Shown: positions 14,872 through 26,668, counted from the stretch's first letter. The stretch: 64,000 bases of DNA from Metabacillus endolithicus (GCF_023078335.1 NZ_CP095550.1:4570001-4634000); one strand, 5' to 3'. Translations and numbers: made by a program. The notes: generated by a model not told the origin, from the letters alone.

Positions 14872-16012
14872 ATGAGCTTACTTCCACATGGAGGAACATT
14901 AATTCAAAAATTATCACTAGGAACAGATGTATCACATATTGAGAAAGAAATTGAACTAGATGCAATCTCTCTAAGTGATCTTGAACTAATTTCTATAGGT
15001 GGTTACAGTACCAATTGAAGGGTTCTTAACTCAAGAAGATTATGAGTCTGTAGTAGAGAATATGAAACTGAAAAATGGAGTGGTATGGAGTATCCCTATT
15101 ACATTACCAGTATCAGAAGAGAAGGCATCTACTTTAGCAGTTGGTGATGAAGTTCGCCTTGTGCTTGATGAAGTTACATATGGCACAATTAAGGTTTCGG
15201 ATATCTATACTCCTGATAAACAAAAAGAGGCAGTTAATGTTTATCGTACAGATGATCTTGCACATCCTGGTGTTAAGAAAATGTTTGACCGTGGTAATGT
15301 TTATGTTGGAGGAGAGGTAACATTAGTTCATCGTCCGGAAAAGAAATTTGCAGATTTCTATCTTGATCCTAAAGAATCAAGAGCTAAATTCGAAGAACTA
15401 AATTGGAAGACAATCGTAGGCTTCCAAACGCGTAATCCTGTTCACCGTGCTCATGAATATATCCAGAAAACAGCATTAGAGACTGTAGATGGTTTATTCT
15501 TAAATCCATTAGTAGGGGAAACAAAATCTGATGATATTCCAGCACATATTCGTATGGAAAGCTATCAGGTTTTATTAAAGAACTATTATCCTTCAGATCG
15601 TGTACATTTAGCTGTATTCCCAGCTGCTATGCGATATGCTGGACCGCGTGAAGCGATTTTCCATGCCTTAGTTCGTAAGAATTATGGTTGTACACATTTT
15701 ATTGTTGGTAGAGACCATGCTGGTGTAGGCGATTATTATGGAACATATGATGCACAACTTATCTTTTCTAATTTTACTGCAGATGAATTAGGAATTACAC
15801 CAATGTTCTTTGAGCATAGTTTCTATTGCATAAAATGTGAAGGTATGGCTTCTTCAAAAACATGTCCACATGGTAAAGAAGACCGAGTTATTTTATCAGG
15901 TACAAAAGTACGTGAAATGCTTCGTAATGGTGAATTACCTCCTAGCACATTCAGCCGCAAAGAGGTTGTAGAAGTTTTAATTAGAGGTATGAAAGAAACG
16001 GTAAATGCATAA
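14872..16012 (+). CDS. sat: Sulfate adenylyltransferase (ATP sulfurylase) (frameshift near 15010)
   Basis: Sat makes adenylyl sulfate (APS) from ATP and sulfate. The restored protein of about 379 residues begins [10 protein letters not shown] and shows [13 protein letters not shown] (the HxxH nucleotide site), [12 protein letters not shown] and the [16 protein letters not shown] cysteine segment found in Bacillus-type enzymes. One extra A at 15010 breaks the frame after ISIGGYS: AGTACCA should read AGTCCA, giving GGYSPIEGF. GGAGG lies before ATG 14872. Confidence 0.93.
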
Positions 16013-16025
16013 GGAGGTAGCAACA

Positions 16026-16634
16026 ATGGCTGCAAATAACATTGTGTGGCATGATGCATCTGTCACAAAAGAAGAGAGAAGAAAGAAAAATAATTACGGA
16101 AGCTATGTTTTATGGTTTACTGGCCTTTCAGGGTCGGGGAAATCAACCCTTGCAAATGCCCTTGCAAGATACTTGTTTGAAAATAATATTCAAACTTATG
16201 TGTTAGATGGGGACAATATCCGTCATGGCTTAAATAAAGATTTAGGTTTTACGGATGAAGATCGCAAAGAAAATATTCGCCGAATTGGTGAGGTGTCAAA
16301 GCTGTTTGTTGATAGTGGGCAAATTGTGTTAACAGCGTTTATTTCACCATTCAGGGAAGATCGCCAGCAAGTAAAGGACATTCTTTCGGAAAATGAATTC
16401 TTCGAAGTATATGTAAAGTGTTCGTTAGATGAATGTGAAGTACGTGACCCTAAGGGATTATATAAAAAGGCAAGAAACAATGAAATTAAACATTTCACTG
16501 GTATTGATTCACCATATGAGGAACCTGAAAACCCTGCTATAATAGTTGACACAGAAACCCAAGACATAGAACAATCTGTTAAACAAATCGTAAGTTTCCT
16601 TGTTGAAAAAGGGTTCATTCAAGAAAATAAATAG
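16026..16634 (+). CDS. cysC: Adenylyl-sulfate kinase CysC
   Basis: CysC phosphorylates APS to PAPS. The 202-residue protein has a P-loop GLSGSGKST at residues 33-41, then [15 protein letters not shown] and FISPFREDR, the substrate-site motifs of the family. ATG 16026 follows a near-perfect AAGGAGGT; the frame continues upstream into the sat stop but without a site. A strong hairpin follows. Confidence 0.95.
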   Translation: MAANNIVWHDASVTKEERRKKNNYGSYVLWFTGLSGSGKSTLANALARYLFENNIQTYVLDGDNIRHGLNKDLGFTDEDRKENIRRIGEVSKLFVDSGQIVLTAFISPFREDRQQVKDILSENEFFEVYVKCSLDECEVRDPKGLYKKARNNEIKHFTGIDSPYEEPENPAIIVDTETQDIEQSVKQIVSFLVEKGFIQENK

Positions 16635-16638
16635 TGAG

Positions 16639-16679
16639 AAGTAATAGCAATTGGTGATTTCCAATTGCTATTACTTTCA
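16639..16679 (+). terminator. Hairpin after cysC
   Basis: AAGTAATAGCAATTGG (16639-16654) pairs perfectly with CCAATTGCTATTACTT (16661-16676) across a six-base loop and runs into TTTCATTTG. It separates cysH-cysP-sat-cysC from sumT-sirB-sirC, which may be reached only by read-through. Confidence 0.65.
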
Positions 16680-16732
16680 TTTGATGATATCTAATACCTT
16701 ACAATACGCAACTAGAAAAGGGGGGAGAATGC

Positions 16733-17512
16733 ATGGCGAAGGTTTTTTTAGTGGGAGCAGGCCCTGGAGATGAAGATTTGCTTACGATTAAGGCATTAAA
16801 ATGTATTCAAAAATCAGATATTATTCTTTATGATCGTTTAGTTAATAAAGAAATTTTAAAACATGCTAAAGAAGATTGTGAGCTTGTTTATTGTGGGAAG
16901 CTACCTAACTATCATACAATGAAACAAGAAACGATTAATACTTTTCTTGTTAAATATGCTAAAAGTGGAAAAATCGTTACAAGGCTTAAAGGTGGCGATC
17001 CGTTTATTTTCGGTCGGGGAGGAGAAGAAGCTGAAGCCTTAGCTAAACATCATATCCCCTATGAAATCATACCAGGGATCACTTCAGGTGTTGCCGCAGC
17101 AGCATATGCAGGAATTCCAGTAACACATCGGGATTTAAGCGGTAGTGTTGCTTTTGTTACTGGTCATCGAAGAGACGGTATTGATGAGGATACGAAATGG
17201 GAATCCCTTGCGAAGGGAATTGATACATTAGCTATTTATATGGGTGTTAGCAATTTACCTTATATTCAGGAACAACTAATGAAGCATGGGAAAAATTCTC
17301 AAACACCGGTTGCGGTTATACACTGGGGGACAACTAATGTTCAACGCACGGTAACAGGGACATTAGAAAACATTTTTCAACGTGTGTTACAAGAAAAAAT
17401 AACGAACCCTAGCATGATTATTGTAGGTGAGGTTGTTTCTTTAAGAGAAAAATTAAGTTGGTATGAAGAAGTAATTGCAAAAAATGCACAAAGTGAGGCT
17501 CTATTACTATGA
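16733..17512 (+). CDS. sumT: Uroporphyrinogen-III C-methyltransferase SumT
   Basis: SumT adds two methyl groups to uroporphyrinogen III to give precorrin-2, the first step to siroheme, the cofactor of sulfite reductase. The 259-residue SAM-dependent methyltransferase shows VGAGPGDEDLLTIKAL at residues 6-21, LKGGDPFIFGRGGEE and the GITSG segment. GGGGGAG precedes the ATG. Its last bases overlap sirB. Confidence 0.96.
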   Translation: MAKVFLVGAGPGDEDLLTIKALKCIQKSDIILYDRLVNKEILKHAKEDCELVYCGKLPNYHTMKQETINTFLVKYAKSGKIVTRLKGGDPFIFGRGGEEAEALAKHHIPYEIIPGITSGVAAAAYAGIPVTHRDLSGSVAFVTGHRRDGIDEDTKWESLAKGIDTLAIYMGVSNLPYIQEQLMKHGKNSQTPVAVIHWGTTNVQRTVTGTLENIFQRVLQEKITNPSMIIVGEVVSLREKLSWYEEVIAKNAQSEALLL

Positions 17513-18297
17513 AACAAGCTGTTTTATATGTTTGTCATGGAAGTCGAGTACCAAAAGCTCGTGAAGAAGCCATTGAATTTATTTCAAAGGTTAAACCAAG
17601 AATAAATGCGGAAATCCAGGAAGTGTGTTTTTTAGAGCTAGCCGAGCCCTCTATTGAGGAAGGATTTAAAAATTGTGTTAGTCAAGGTGCGACAGACATC
17701 GCCGTGATTCCTTTACTTTTATTAACTGCTGCTCACGCTAAAAGTGATATTCCAGAAGAAGTTAAGCATGTTTCATCACTTTTTCCATCAGTTCGTGTTA
17801 CCTACGGAAAACCAATTGGTGTTGATCTACGTTTAGCGGACATGCTGGTTGATAAAATGAATGAAAAATCACCAACTAATAGCTCCAGAACGGCAATCCT
17901 TGTCGGAAGAGGAAGCAGCGACATGGATGTAGTAAATGACTTGAACCAAATTGCAGATTTTCTTCAGAATAAATCAGGTGTTAAAAAGGTCCATACTTGC
18001 TTTTTAACAGCTGCTGAGCCTAAATTTAGTCAAATGATTGAAGATGTTTTCAATTCAGATGAACAATCTCTTTTCATCATTCCTTATTTAATATTTACCG
18101 GATTGTTAAAGAAGGAAATTGATCATACTGTCAAACAATATAATTGGGGAGATCGAAAGGTTGAGGTATGTTCGTATTTAGGCCCTCACCCGATTTTACT
18201 TGATCTATTTGTTGAACGTGTTCGTGAAGCTATAGAAAATACTGATGGTTTGTATACCTTTCATAAAGGAAAACAACATGCTCCCACTTCATATTGA
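17509..18297 (+). CDS. sirB: Sirohydrochlorin ferrochelatase SirB
   Basis: SirB inserts Fe2+ into sirohydrochlorin, the last step of siroheme synthesis. The 262-residue protein is a CbiX/SirB-type class II chelatase with a duplicated fold: VCHGSR at the N terminus (metal-site His10) and VGRGSSD at the start of the second half. The start overlaps the sumT stop (ATGA). Iron rather than cobalt is inferred from the siroheme gene context. Confidence 0.93.
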   Translation: MKQAVLYVCHGSRVPKAREEAIEFISKVKPRINAEIQEVCFLELAEPSIEEGFKNCVSQGATDIAVIPLLLLTAAHAKSDIPEEVKHVSSLFPSVRVTYGKPIGVDLRLADMLVDKMNEKSPTNSSRTAILVGRGSSDMDVVNDLNQIADFLQNKSGVKKVHTCFLTAAEPKFSQMIEDVFNSDEQSLFIIPYLIFTGLLKKEIDHTVKQYNWGDRKVEVCSYLGPHPILLDLFVERVREAIENTDGLYTFHKGKQHAPTSY

Positions 18298-18779
18298 TGT
18301 AAAAGATCGTTTGGTTTTAATCATTGGCGGCGGGAAAATTGCGTACAGAAGGTTATCTTTATTTCTTGAGGAAGGGGCAGAAATTACGGTTGTGAGTCCT
18401 GACGTTGTGAAAGAAATAGAGAATCTACATGACGAGAACCTTTTAAAATGGGTGAAAAAAGAAGTTGAACTTAGTGATTTGGAAAATGCACATATCATTA
18501 TTGCCGCAACTGAGCATCCTTCTATAAACGAATGGGTAGCAGAAAATGCAAACAAGTTTCAGCTAGTTAATGTAGTAAGCAATGTAGATAAAGGAAACTT
18601 CCTTGTTCCAAAGTCTGTTAAAAGGGGAAGACTTTCCCTATCGGTATCTACTAATGGTGCAAGCCTCAAAGCTTGCAAAAGAAATTTGTGAAAACTTGTC
18701 TAATCAATTTGATGACAAGTTTATCGCAAAGCTTGATCACCTCTACGAACAGAGATTAAAGAAAAAGCAGAGAAAATAA
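18278..18779 (+). CDS. sirC: Precorrin-2 dehydrogenase SirC (frameshift near 18666)
   Basis: SirC oxidises precorrin-2 to sirohydrochlorin with NAD+. The N-terminal Rossmann motif GGGKIAYRR is intact, as is the NVVSNVDKGNFLVP segment. One extra T at 18666 shifts the frame after STNGAS: AAGCCTCAAAG should read AAGCCCAAAG, giving SPKLAKEI and a C-terminal helix that ends at 18779, about 166 residues in total. ATG 18278 follows AAAGGA and overlaps the end of sirB by 20 bases. Confidence 0.9.
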
Positions 18780-18818
18780 AAGGGAATGTACTCGGTTTAA
18801 GAGTCATTCCCTTTTATT
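18775..18818. terminator. Bidirectional terminator between sirC and the EamA gene
   Basis: AATAAAAGGGAATG (18775-18788) is perfectly complementary to CATTCCCTTTTATT (18805-18818). The A-rich left flank and T-rich right flank let it work for both converging genes. It overlaps the sirC stop codon. Confidence 0.8.
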
Positions 18819-18836
18819 ATTATATAACCTCACTAG

Positions 18837-19736
18837 CTATAGAGGGCTGTCTTCGGTAGGTTTTCGTTTTTTTTCCTGGACAATAAATACTGCTACTAAT
18901 ACGAAGAATATACCGATATATTGCCATAGACTAAGCATTTCCTTAAAGACGAAAAAGCCAACAAGAGAGGCCACTACTGGTTCAACAGTAGCCATGATGG
19001 AAGCACGACTTGATTCAACCGTTTCAAGACCTTTCGTATATAGTAAAAAAGCAAATAAAGTTGAAAATAAGCCAAGTCCAAAAATGGAAAGCCAAACATC
19101 GGATCTTGATAATAAATACCCCATCTCCCATATCCCACTTACCGGTGTAATAGCAAGTGCTGCAAAGATAAATGTATAAACTGTAACCGTTAATGAAGAA
19201 TATTTTTGAAGTGCAAACTTACCAAAAATACTGTATAAGGCATAGAAAAATCCTGAACCTAACCCAAGTATTAATCCATAAATGGAAACTGATTGACTTG
19301 TGGATGGAAACAGACCAATAACTAATGTACAACCCAAAAAAGTAATCAAAAGTGCAGAAATTTTTCGCAATGTTAGAACTTCTTTAAAAAATAATCTTGA
19401 AAAAATCGTAACAAACGCGGGAGCGGTATATAATAGAATGCTTGCTACAGAAATGGACGTTTCCTTCATACATTGAAACAAACACCAGTTAAAAAAAACG
19501 ATACTAATAATACCGGTTCCGATAAAATATTTACTATCTGAGAATTTGATTTTTAAGGCTTTTTTATTTTTAATGAGAATAAAAATGAGCAAAAATGAAG
19601 ACGCGGATAATGCACGAATTGCCACTACATGAGTTGGGGTAAATCCAGCTTCATAGAGATAGGTAACAAAAAGTCCTATCAATCCCCATAGTGCTGCCCC
19701 TGAAAGTATAGATAGATAGGCTATATTTTTTTTCAA
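18837..19736 (-). CDS. EamA/DMT-superfamily transporter
   Basis: The 299-residue protein has about ten membrane segments arranged as two EamA repeats, the typical length and layout of drug/metabolite transporters such as RhaT/YdcZ-type exporters. The N-terminal segment LSGAALWGLIGLFV and the second-repeat segment with KGLETVESSRASIMATVEPVVA are characteristic. Substrate cannot be told from sequence; amino acids or other metabolites are usual for the family. It lies between sirC and rqcH on the minus strand with its own surroundings, and I do not know it from this position in B. subtilis. Confidence 0.88.
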   Translation of the reverse strand: MKKNIAYLSILSGAALWGLIGLFVTYLYEAGFTPTHVVAIRALSASSFLLIFILIKNKKALKIKFSDSKYFIGTGIISIVFFNWCLFQCMKETSISVASILLYTAPAFVTIFSRLFFKEVLTLRKISALLITFLGCTLVIGLFPSTSQSVSIYGLILGLGSGFFYALYSIFGKFALQKYSSLTVTVYTFIFAALAITPVSGIWEMGYLLSRSDVWLSIFGLGLFSTLFAFLLYTKGLETVESSRASIMATVEPVVASLVGFFVFKEMLSLWQYIGIFFVLVAVFIVQEKKRKPTEDSPL

Positions 19737-19840
19737 GATGTTCCCTTCCTCTCGTTAAATGATGCAAATCTAATCTTATCAAAATCAAGAGTGAATTTGT
19801 ATGATTTTACAAAATACATTATCTAATTGATAGTCATAGA

Positions 19841-19872
19841 AAAAAGAGCATTGAATAGATCAACGCTCTTTT
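19841..19872 (-). terminator. rqcH terminator
   Basis: AGAGCATTGA (19845-19854) pairs with TCAACGCTCT (19860-19869) with one A-C mismatch that becomes a G-U pair on the minus strand. The A tract at 19840-19844 becomes the T tract for the rqcH transcript. Confidence 0.75.
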
Positions 19873-19878
19873 CAACTA

Positions 19879-21594
19879 TTACCCCTTACGAAGTTGAAAT
19901 ACTAAATCTTCGTTTGGAGTTACATAAACAGTTTGTTGATGATCATAAATTACATAACCAGGCTTAGAGCCACTTGGTTTTTTTACATGGCGAATGGCAG
20001 TGAAATCAACAGGGACAGAGCTGGAGCTTTTAGCTTTACTAAAGTATGCAGCGATATTGGCAGCTTCCAGTATTGTCTCTTCTGATGGATTACTGCTTCG
20101 TATCACAACATGTGATCCAGGGATGTCTTTGGTATGTAACCAGATGTCATCACGGGCAGCAAATCTGTTTGTTAAATACTCATTTTGTTTATTGTTTTTA
20201 CCAACAATAATTTCAGTACCATCTGAAGAAGAGTAATGCTCAAGAACTGGCTTTTGAGATTTCTTCTTTTTTATGTTTTTAGACTGTCTTTGTTTTAAGT
20301 AGGCTCCCTCTATTAATTCCTCACGAATCTCCTCGATGTCTTTGGGTGAAGCAGACTCAATCTGTTGAATAAGGCTATCAAAATAGTCAATTTCACGTTC
20401 TGCTATTTCAATTTGCTCATGAACCACTTCCACCGAATTCTTAGCCTTTTGATATTTCGAAAAGTACTTCTGAGCATTTTCTGAAGGAGTTTTTTGAACA
20501 TCTAATGGAATGGTAATCATATTGTTTTCTTCATCATAGTAGTTTATCACTTCAGCCTGTTTATCACCTTTGCTAATTGCATAAATATTTGCCGTAATCA
20601 ATTCCCCGTATAATTGAAATTCATTTGCTTTTTCAGCTTGGTCGAGAGTGGCTGTGAGTTTTTTGATTTTCTTTTCGTTCTTTTTCTTTTCATTAACCAT
20701 AAATCGCTCTAAGTCATTTCCTTGCTGTTTCACTCGATCACGTTCAGCTTTTCCGTAATAGTACCGATCCAATGTTTCAGAGATAGTTGAAAAACTCTTT
20801 GTTTTTGCTTCTGTTAAATGAGCCAGGCGGATCATATAGAACTGCTCACGATTATCTAGTTCATATATAGTAGGTTCAAATTTATGTTCTTTTACATCTG
20901 ATACTATATCTAAAAAAGCATTCGGTAGTGTTTTGCGATTTACTAATCCAGCGCGAAAGGTGACCTCTTTGGCGAATAACGGGGAAATTCCCGCAAAATT
21001 TTGTACAAGCTGTTGATCAATTCTTCCAGCATTAAAATCTAATTTTTTTAGAAGTAAATCTTCATCAACGCTCAGAGGATTCACTTTTTCTTGGCCAGGT
21101 GGCAATACATACGGATGACCAGGTAATACCGTTCTATGGCGATTAACCGCTGGTGAAAGGTGTTTTACACTATCTAAAATCATTTCGCGATCTTTATCGA
21201 CAAGTATGATATTACTATGTCTTCCCATTATTTCAACCATAAGTCTTTTTATGGTTATGTCACCAAGCTCATTTCTGCTTCTAATATCAAAAATGATGAT
21301 TCTTTCCATCTCAGGTTGTTCAATCTTTTCGATGACTCCACCTTCTAAATGCTTTCTCAAAAGCATACAAAACATTGGGGGTTCACTAGGGTTTTCGTAG
21401 CTCTCGTTCGTTAAATGAATTCGAGCATAACTAGGGTGAGCAGATAGGAAAAGTTTATGGTTTTTTCCTGCAGACCTTACTTGGAAAATAAGATCATATT
21501 TATAGATTTGATGGATTTTTGTAATCTTTCCGTTTAATAATACGCTCTTTAGTTCTTCAGTAATTGCATATGTAAATAAACCATCAAAAGACAT
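19879..21594 (-). CDS. rqcH: Ribosome quality control protein RqcH (NFACT family)
   Basis: RqcH binds stalled 50S-peptidyl-tRNA complexes and recruits tRNA-Ala to add C-terminal alanine tails that mark the chain for degradation. The 571-residue product has the NFACT-N domain ([11 protein letters not shown] at the start), a central coiled coil (about residues 285-440 with many Lys/Glu) and the C-terminal NFACT-R domain with [17 protein letters not shown]. It was long annotated as a fibronectin-binding protein (YloA). ATG 21594 follows AAAAAGGAG on the minus strand. It is divergent from yloB, as in Bacillus. Confidence 0.93.
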   Translation of the reverse strand: MSFDGLFTYAITEELKSVLLNGKITKIHQIYKYDLIFQVRSAGKNHKLFLSAHPSYARIHLTNESYENPSEPPMFCMLLRKHLEGGVIEKIEQPEMERIIIFDIRSRNELGDITIKRLMVEIMGRHSNIILVDKDREMILDSVKHLSPAVNRHRTVLPGHPYVLPPGQEKVNPLSVDEDLLLKKLDFNAGRIDQQLVQNFAGISPLFAKEVTFRAGLVNRKTLPNAFLDIVSDVKEHKFEPTIYELDNREQFYMIRLAHLTEAKTKSFSTISETLDRYYYGKAERDRVKQQGNDLERFMVNEKKKNEKKIKKLTATLDQAEKANEFQLYGELITANIYAISKGDKQAEVINYYDEENNMITIPLDVQKTPSENAQKYFSKYQKAKNSVEVVHEQIEIAEREIDYFDSLIQQIESASPKDIEEIREELIEGAYLKQRQSKNIKKKKSQKPVLEHYSSSDGTEIIVGKNNKQNEYLTNRFAARDDIWLHTKDIPGSHVVIRSSNPSEETILEAANIAAYFSKAKSSSSVPVDFTAIRHVKKPSGSKPGYVIYDHQQTVYVTPNEDLVFQLRKG

Positions 21595-21757
21595 GGCACA
21601 AACTCCTTTTTGTAAACACGCAAGGTGTATAAGTAAATTCTTCTCGGTTACGATCCTCCGGTTTCGTCTTATAAGACTGTTAAATCATTTACCACAATTA
21701 ACTCTAGGGTAGCAAATAATTAGTGAAACCTTTCAAATTAAATAACTTTTCTAAATG

Positions 21758-21766
21758 ATTATAGCA
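21758..21766 (-). promoter_or_regulatory. Extended -10 promoter for rqcH
   Basis: Read on the minus strand the bases are TGCTATAAT, a perfect -10 with the TGn extension; the -35 region is weak. It lies about 165 bases before the rqcH start. Confidence 0.5.
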
Positions 21767-21885
21767 TGTTTTAGGACGAGGCTGAATAAGTTGTCTTATA
21801 GGCTAGACAAGTACAAGTTGAACTTTGCAATAAATGCAAAAGACTTCGAAAATTTTTTTGTTTTAAAGGGGTGTGTAGGTGATTC

Positions 21886-24563
21886 ATGAAGTGGCATGAG
21901 ATGAGATCAGATGAAGTGATGGATTCCATTAATACGGACGGAGATTCAGGATTAACAAGTAAGGAGGTACAAAAGCGAACCCAGAAGTTTGGATTAAATG
22001 AATTAAAAGAGGCTGATAGACCATCAGCTATAATTATATTTTTAAGTCAATTTAAAGATTTTATGGTTCTTGTTTTATTAGCCGCGACACTCATTTCAGG
22101 ACTGTTAGGCGAATATATTGATGCTATTGCCATTATAGCCATCGTTGTTGTCAACGGCGTACTAGGCTTCTTTCAAGAAAGAAAAGCAGAACGATCATTA
22201 GAAGCATTAAAAGAATTATCTGCACCACAAGTGAATGTGTTAAGAAATGGGCAATGGGAGAAAATTTTATCGAAAGAGTTAGTGCCGGGAGATATTGTCA
22301 AGTTTTCGAGTGGTGATCGAATTGGCGCTGACATGAGATTACTAGATACGAAGAGTCTAGAAGTTGAAGAATCTGCCCTTACAGGAGAATCACTTCCTGT
22401 CCAAAAATCAACTCAACCTATTGCAGGTGAAGAAGTTGGACTAGGTGATTTAACGAATATGGTCTTTATGGGAACTCTTATTACAAGAGGATCCGGAATA
22501 GGTGTTGTTATAGGTACCGGTATGAATACCGCAATGGGACAAATTGCAGATCTTCTGCAAAATGCAGAAACAATGGAAACTCCTCTTCAACGACGTCTAG
22601 AGCAGCTAGGGAAGATTCTCATTGTTGTTGCATTAGCTTTAACAGTTCTAGTTGTTGGAATTGGTGTAATACAGGGACATGATCTTTATAATATGTTTTT
22701 AGCAGGTGTTTCATTGGCAGTTGCAGCCATTCCTGAGGGACTTCCAGCTATTGTAACAGTAGCTCTATCTCTTGGGGTTCAACGAATGATCAAACAAAAA
22801 TCAATTGTTCGAAAACTTCCAGCTGTTGAAACATTAGGCTGTGCCTCTGTAATTTGTTCCGATAAAACCGGAACAATGACTCAAAACAAGATGACCGTAA
22901 CACATATCTGGTCTGGTGATAAGGTTTGGAATGTATCTGGAACGGGATATCACCCACACGGTGAATTTTTATATGATGATCAACAGGTTGATGTAAATAA
23001 TACAAGAACTCTTCAACAAATATTAACATTTGGTTCTTTATGTAATAGCGCTTCAATAATTGAAAGCGAGGGTCAGTATCGTTTAGACGGAGACCCAACA
23101 GATGGTGCGCTTGTTGTTTCTGCTATGAAAGCTGGAATTAAGCGCGAAACCTTACAGAAAAATTTTGAAGTTGTGGACGAATTTCCGTTTGACTCTACAA
23201 GAAAGATGATGAGTGTAGTTGTTAAGGATAAATCAGGTAATCGTTTTGTTGTCACAAAAGGTGCTCCTGATGTGTTACTAGGTGTTTCCAGTAATATATT
23301 ATGGAATGAAAGACAAGAGGTTTTAAACAGCAAGTATGAAGGGAAAGTAAAACATGCAATTGAATCACTGGCTTCTCAAGCATTACGAACTATTGCTGTA
23401 GCCTTCAAGCCATTAAAATCAACTGATAAAATTAACTCAAGCTTTGAAGCAGAAAAAGACTTGGTGTTTATTGGTTTACAGGGCATGATTGATCCGCCTC
23501 GTCCTGAAGTAAAACAGGCTGTTAAAGAATGTCGTGATGCTGGAATAAAAACGGTGATGATAACAGGAGATCATGTTATAACTGCAAAAGCAATTGCTAA
23601 GCAATTAAACATTCTTCCTCATAATGGGAAAGTAATGGAAGGGAAAGAGTTATCCAATCTGTCTGTTGATGAACTAGAAACCATTGTTGATGATGTCTAT
23701 GTTTTTGCAAGAGTATCACCGGAGCATAAACTGAAGATCGTAAAAGCATTACAAAATCGAGGACATATTGTTGCGATGACCGGGGATGGGGTAAACGATG
23801 CTCCAGCTATTAAAGCGGCAGATATAGGTATATCCATGGGGATTACAGGAACAGATGTTGCCAAAGAAGCTTCATCACTTGTCTTAGTAGATGACAACTT
23901 TGCCACAATTAAATCTGCGATAAAAGAAGGCCGTAATATCTATGAAAACATACGAAAGTTTATTCGTTACCTTCTCGCATCAAATGTCGGTGAAATATTG
24001 GTTATGCTATTTGCCATGATCTTAGCTCTTCCTTTACCATTAGTCCCAATTCAGATTCTTTGGGTAAATTTAGTAACAGATGGTCTGCCAGCGATGGCTC
24101 TTGCCTAGATCAGCCTGAAGGTGATTTGATGAGACGTAAGCCGCGACACCCTAAAGAAGGTGTATTTGCTAGAGGCTTAGGCTGGAAAGTAATATCCCGA
24201 GGCTTTTTAATAGGTATTGTAACCCTAGCAGCCTTTATGATTGTTTATTACAGAAATCCTGATGACCTTGCATACGCACAAACTATAGCATTTGCAACTT
24301 TAGTTATGGCACAATTGATTCATGTATTTGATTGTCGAAGTGAAAAGTCTATTTTTGAACGTAATCCTTTTGGGAATTTATATTTAATCGGAGCTGTCAT
24401 TTCATCAATCCTGCTTATGATGGTTGTCATTTATTATCCACCGCTTCAACCAATTTTCCATACATTGCCTATACTTGCGAGAGATTGGTTATTGATACTC
24501 GGAATGTCAGCAATTCCAACTTTTTTACTTGCGGGGTCACTTTTAACAAGAAAATCAGCTTAG
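21886..24563 (+). CDS. yloB: Calcium-transporting P-type ATPase YloB (frameshift near 24103)
   Basis: This P2A-type ATPase pumps Ca2+ out of the cytoplasm. The restored protein of about 892 residues shows an N-terminal cation ATPase domain, LTGES in the actuator domain, the phosphorylated CSDKTGTMTQNKM motif, and MTGDGVNDAPA in the hinge. Membrane helix 4 has the PEGLP calcium-site motif (VAAIPEGLPA). One base is missing at about 24103: CTTGCCTAG should read CTTGGCCTAG, which gives MALGLDQPEGDLM and joins the C-terminal membrane domain. AGGTGATTC precedes ATG 21886. Confidence 0.93.
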
Positions 24564-24580
24564 ACTATGTTATAATCCTA

Positions 24581-24612
24581 AAAGGGGGTGACCCACAAAG
24601 TCATCCCCTTTG
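24581..24612 (+). terminator. Hairpin after yloB
   Basis: AAAGGGGGTGAC pairs with GTCATCCCCTTT around a short loop, shortly after the yloB stop. The T run is short (TTTG), so strength is uncertain. The remaining bases to 24823 hold only a short inverted repeat ACGGG/CCCGT at 24718-24735, and no gene. Confidence 0.55.
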
Positions 24613-24823
24613 CTTGTTGGTTTATATACATGATATTTTATTATACAGAGCTATCTTACATTTTTAATGATCTATTTTAGTGGTATTGTTAGCAATTGTA
24701 CATACATAATGCGTTAAACGGGTTATACTGCCCGTAAATATAATTACTCCTACCCTGAATCAATACTAGGTTAAAAAAGCTGAAGGACCCATAAGTTCGT
24801 ATGAGAAAGAGATGTGATACATA

Positions 24824-25699
24824 GTGGTACTAAGTATGACTGGCTTTGGCCGTTCAAGTGGTCAGATACAGTCCTGCCTTTTTACGGTTGAAATGAAGTC
24901 GGTTAACCACCGTTTTCTGGATATTCATATTAAAATGCCAAAGCAATTACTAAGTATTGAAGATAAAATAAAAAAACTTATATCAACATACATAAGCCGG
25001 GGACGGATAGAGGTTTATATTAACCTCGAGGGTGAATTACAGTCATCTAAAACCATTCATATTGATTGGGGTTTGTTAGATCAATATACTGAATCATTAC
25101 AGCAAATAAAAAAACGGTTCTCCATCAATGATGATCTTTCTTTAAATCATATTCTTTCCCTAGGAGAAGGTATGGAAATACGTGAGGAAGCATTGTCGAG
25201 CGATGAGGTTGAAGATGAATTAATTCAACTTGCCGAAGTAGCTGTAAAGCAATTAGCTGATATGAGAAAAGTAGAAGGTGAACAACTAGCTCTTGATATT
25301 AATAAGCGGTTGGATTTGCTGGCTGAAATTAATGCTGACCTTCAAAATATGGCTCCTCTTGTGGTGGACCAATATCGAGAAAGAATAAGTAAACGTGTTT
25401 TTGAATTTGTATCAGGTAAGATTGATGAAACACGTATATTAACAGAAGTGGCCCTTTTTGCTGATAAAGTAGATATTAGCGAAGAGATCATTAGAATACA
25501 TAGTCATGTTCATCAATTTAAGCAAACGCTGCAAACAAAAGAACCAGTTGGCAGAAAATTGGATTTTATTGTTCAAGAGTTAAATAGAGAGGCAAACACA
25601 ATTGGTTCAAAAGCAAATGATGGAGCAATTGCAAAAAATGTTGTCGAATTAAAAAGTATTATTGAAAAATTGAAGGAACAAGTTCAAAATATTGAATAG
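24824..25699 (+). CDS. yloC: YicC/YloC-family endoribonuclease-like protein
   Basis: The 291-residue protein begins VLSMTGFGR and contains EMKSVNHRFLDIHIKMP, both hallmarks of the YicC/YloC family. E. coli YicC is reported to take part in RNA turnover; the role of the Bacillus protein is not settled. A long helical centre and the C-terminal GRKLDFIVQELNREANTIGSKAND motif are complete. The start is GTG, as the frame has no ATG nearby except Met5; a modest AGAGATGTGAT site precedes it. It heads the remA-gmk-rpoZ group. Confidence 0.9.
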   Translation: MVLSMTGFGRSSGQIQSCLFTVEMKSVNHRFLDIHIKMPKQLLSIEDKIKKLISTYISRGRIEVYINLEGELQSSKTIHIDWGLLDQYTESLQQIKKRFSINDDLSLNHILSLGEGMEIREEALSSDEVEDELIQLAEVAVKQLADMRKVEGEQLALDINKRLDLLAEINADLQNMAPLVVDQYRERISKRVFEFVSGKIDETRILTEVALFADKVDISEEIIRIHSHVHQFKQTLQTKEPVGRKLDFIVQELNREANTIGSKANDGAIAKNVVELKSIIEKLKEQVQNIE

Positions 25700-25773
25700 G
25701 TTTAATAACCATTGATTATAAAAGGGCTTAAAAGGCAAAAATAGTTTTGTCTATAACCAGGGGGAGCATATTT

Positions 25774-26037
25774 ATGAGCATTAAACTTATTAATATCGGT
25801 TTTGGAAACATTGTTTCCGCTAATCGAATTATTTCCATTGTTAGTCCTGAATCAGCTCCAATTAAGAGAATTATTCAAGACGCTAGAGACAGAGGTATGT
25901 TAATTGACGCTACATATGGCCGTCGGACTAGAGCAGTTGTTATTATGGATAGCGATCATATTATTCTTTCTGCTGTTCAGCCGGAAACAGTTGCTCAAAG
26001 GCTTTCAAATAAAGATGAGGTATCAGATGAAGGGTAG
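25774..26037 (+). CDS. remA: Extracellular matrix regulatory protein RemA
   Basis: RemA is a small DNA-binding activator of biofilm matrix genes and of osmoprotection genes in Bacillus; it forms ring-shaped oligomers. The 87-residue product matches the family almost throughout: [36 protein letters not shown] and [14 protein letters not shown] 25774 follows GGGGGAG; an in-frame ATG-like start further up would add a tail the family lacks. It is immediately before gmk. Confidence 0.95.
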   Translation: MSIKLINIGFGNIVSANRIISIVSPESAPIKRIIQDARDRGMLIDATYGRRTRAVVIMDSDHIILSAVQPETVAQRLSNKDEVSDEG

Positions 26038-26667
<630 letters not shown>

Positions 26668-26668
26668 T

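Noticed and set aside
21595..21885. A hidden gene in the rqcH-yloB spacer
   Set aside because: No frame with a ribosome binding site is present; the spacer is taken up by divergent promoter and leader sequence.
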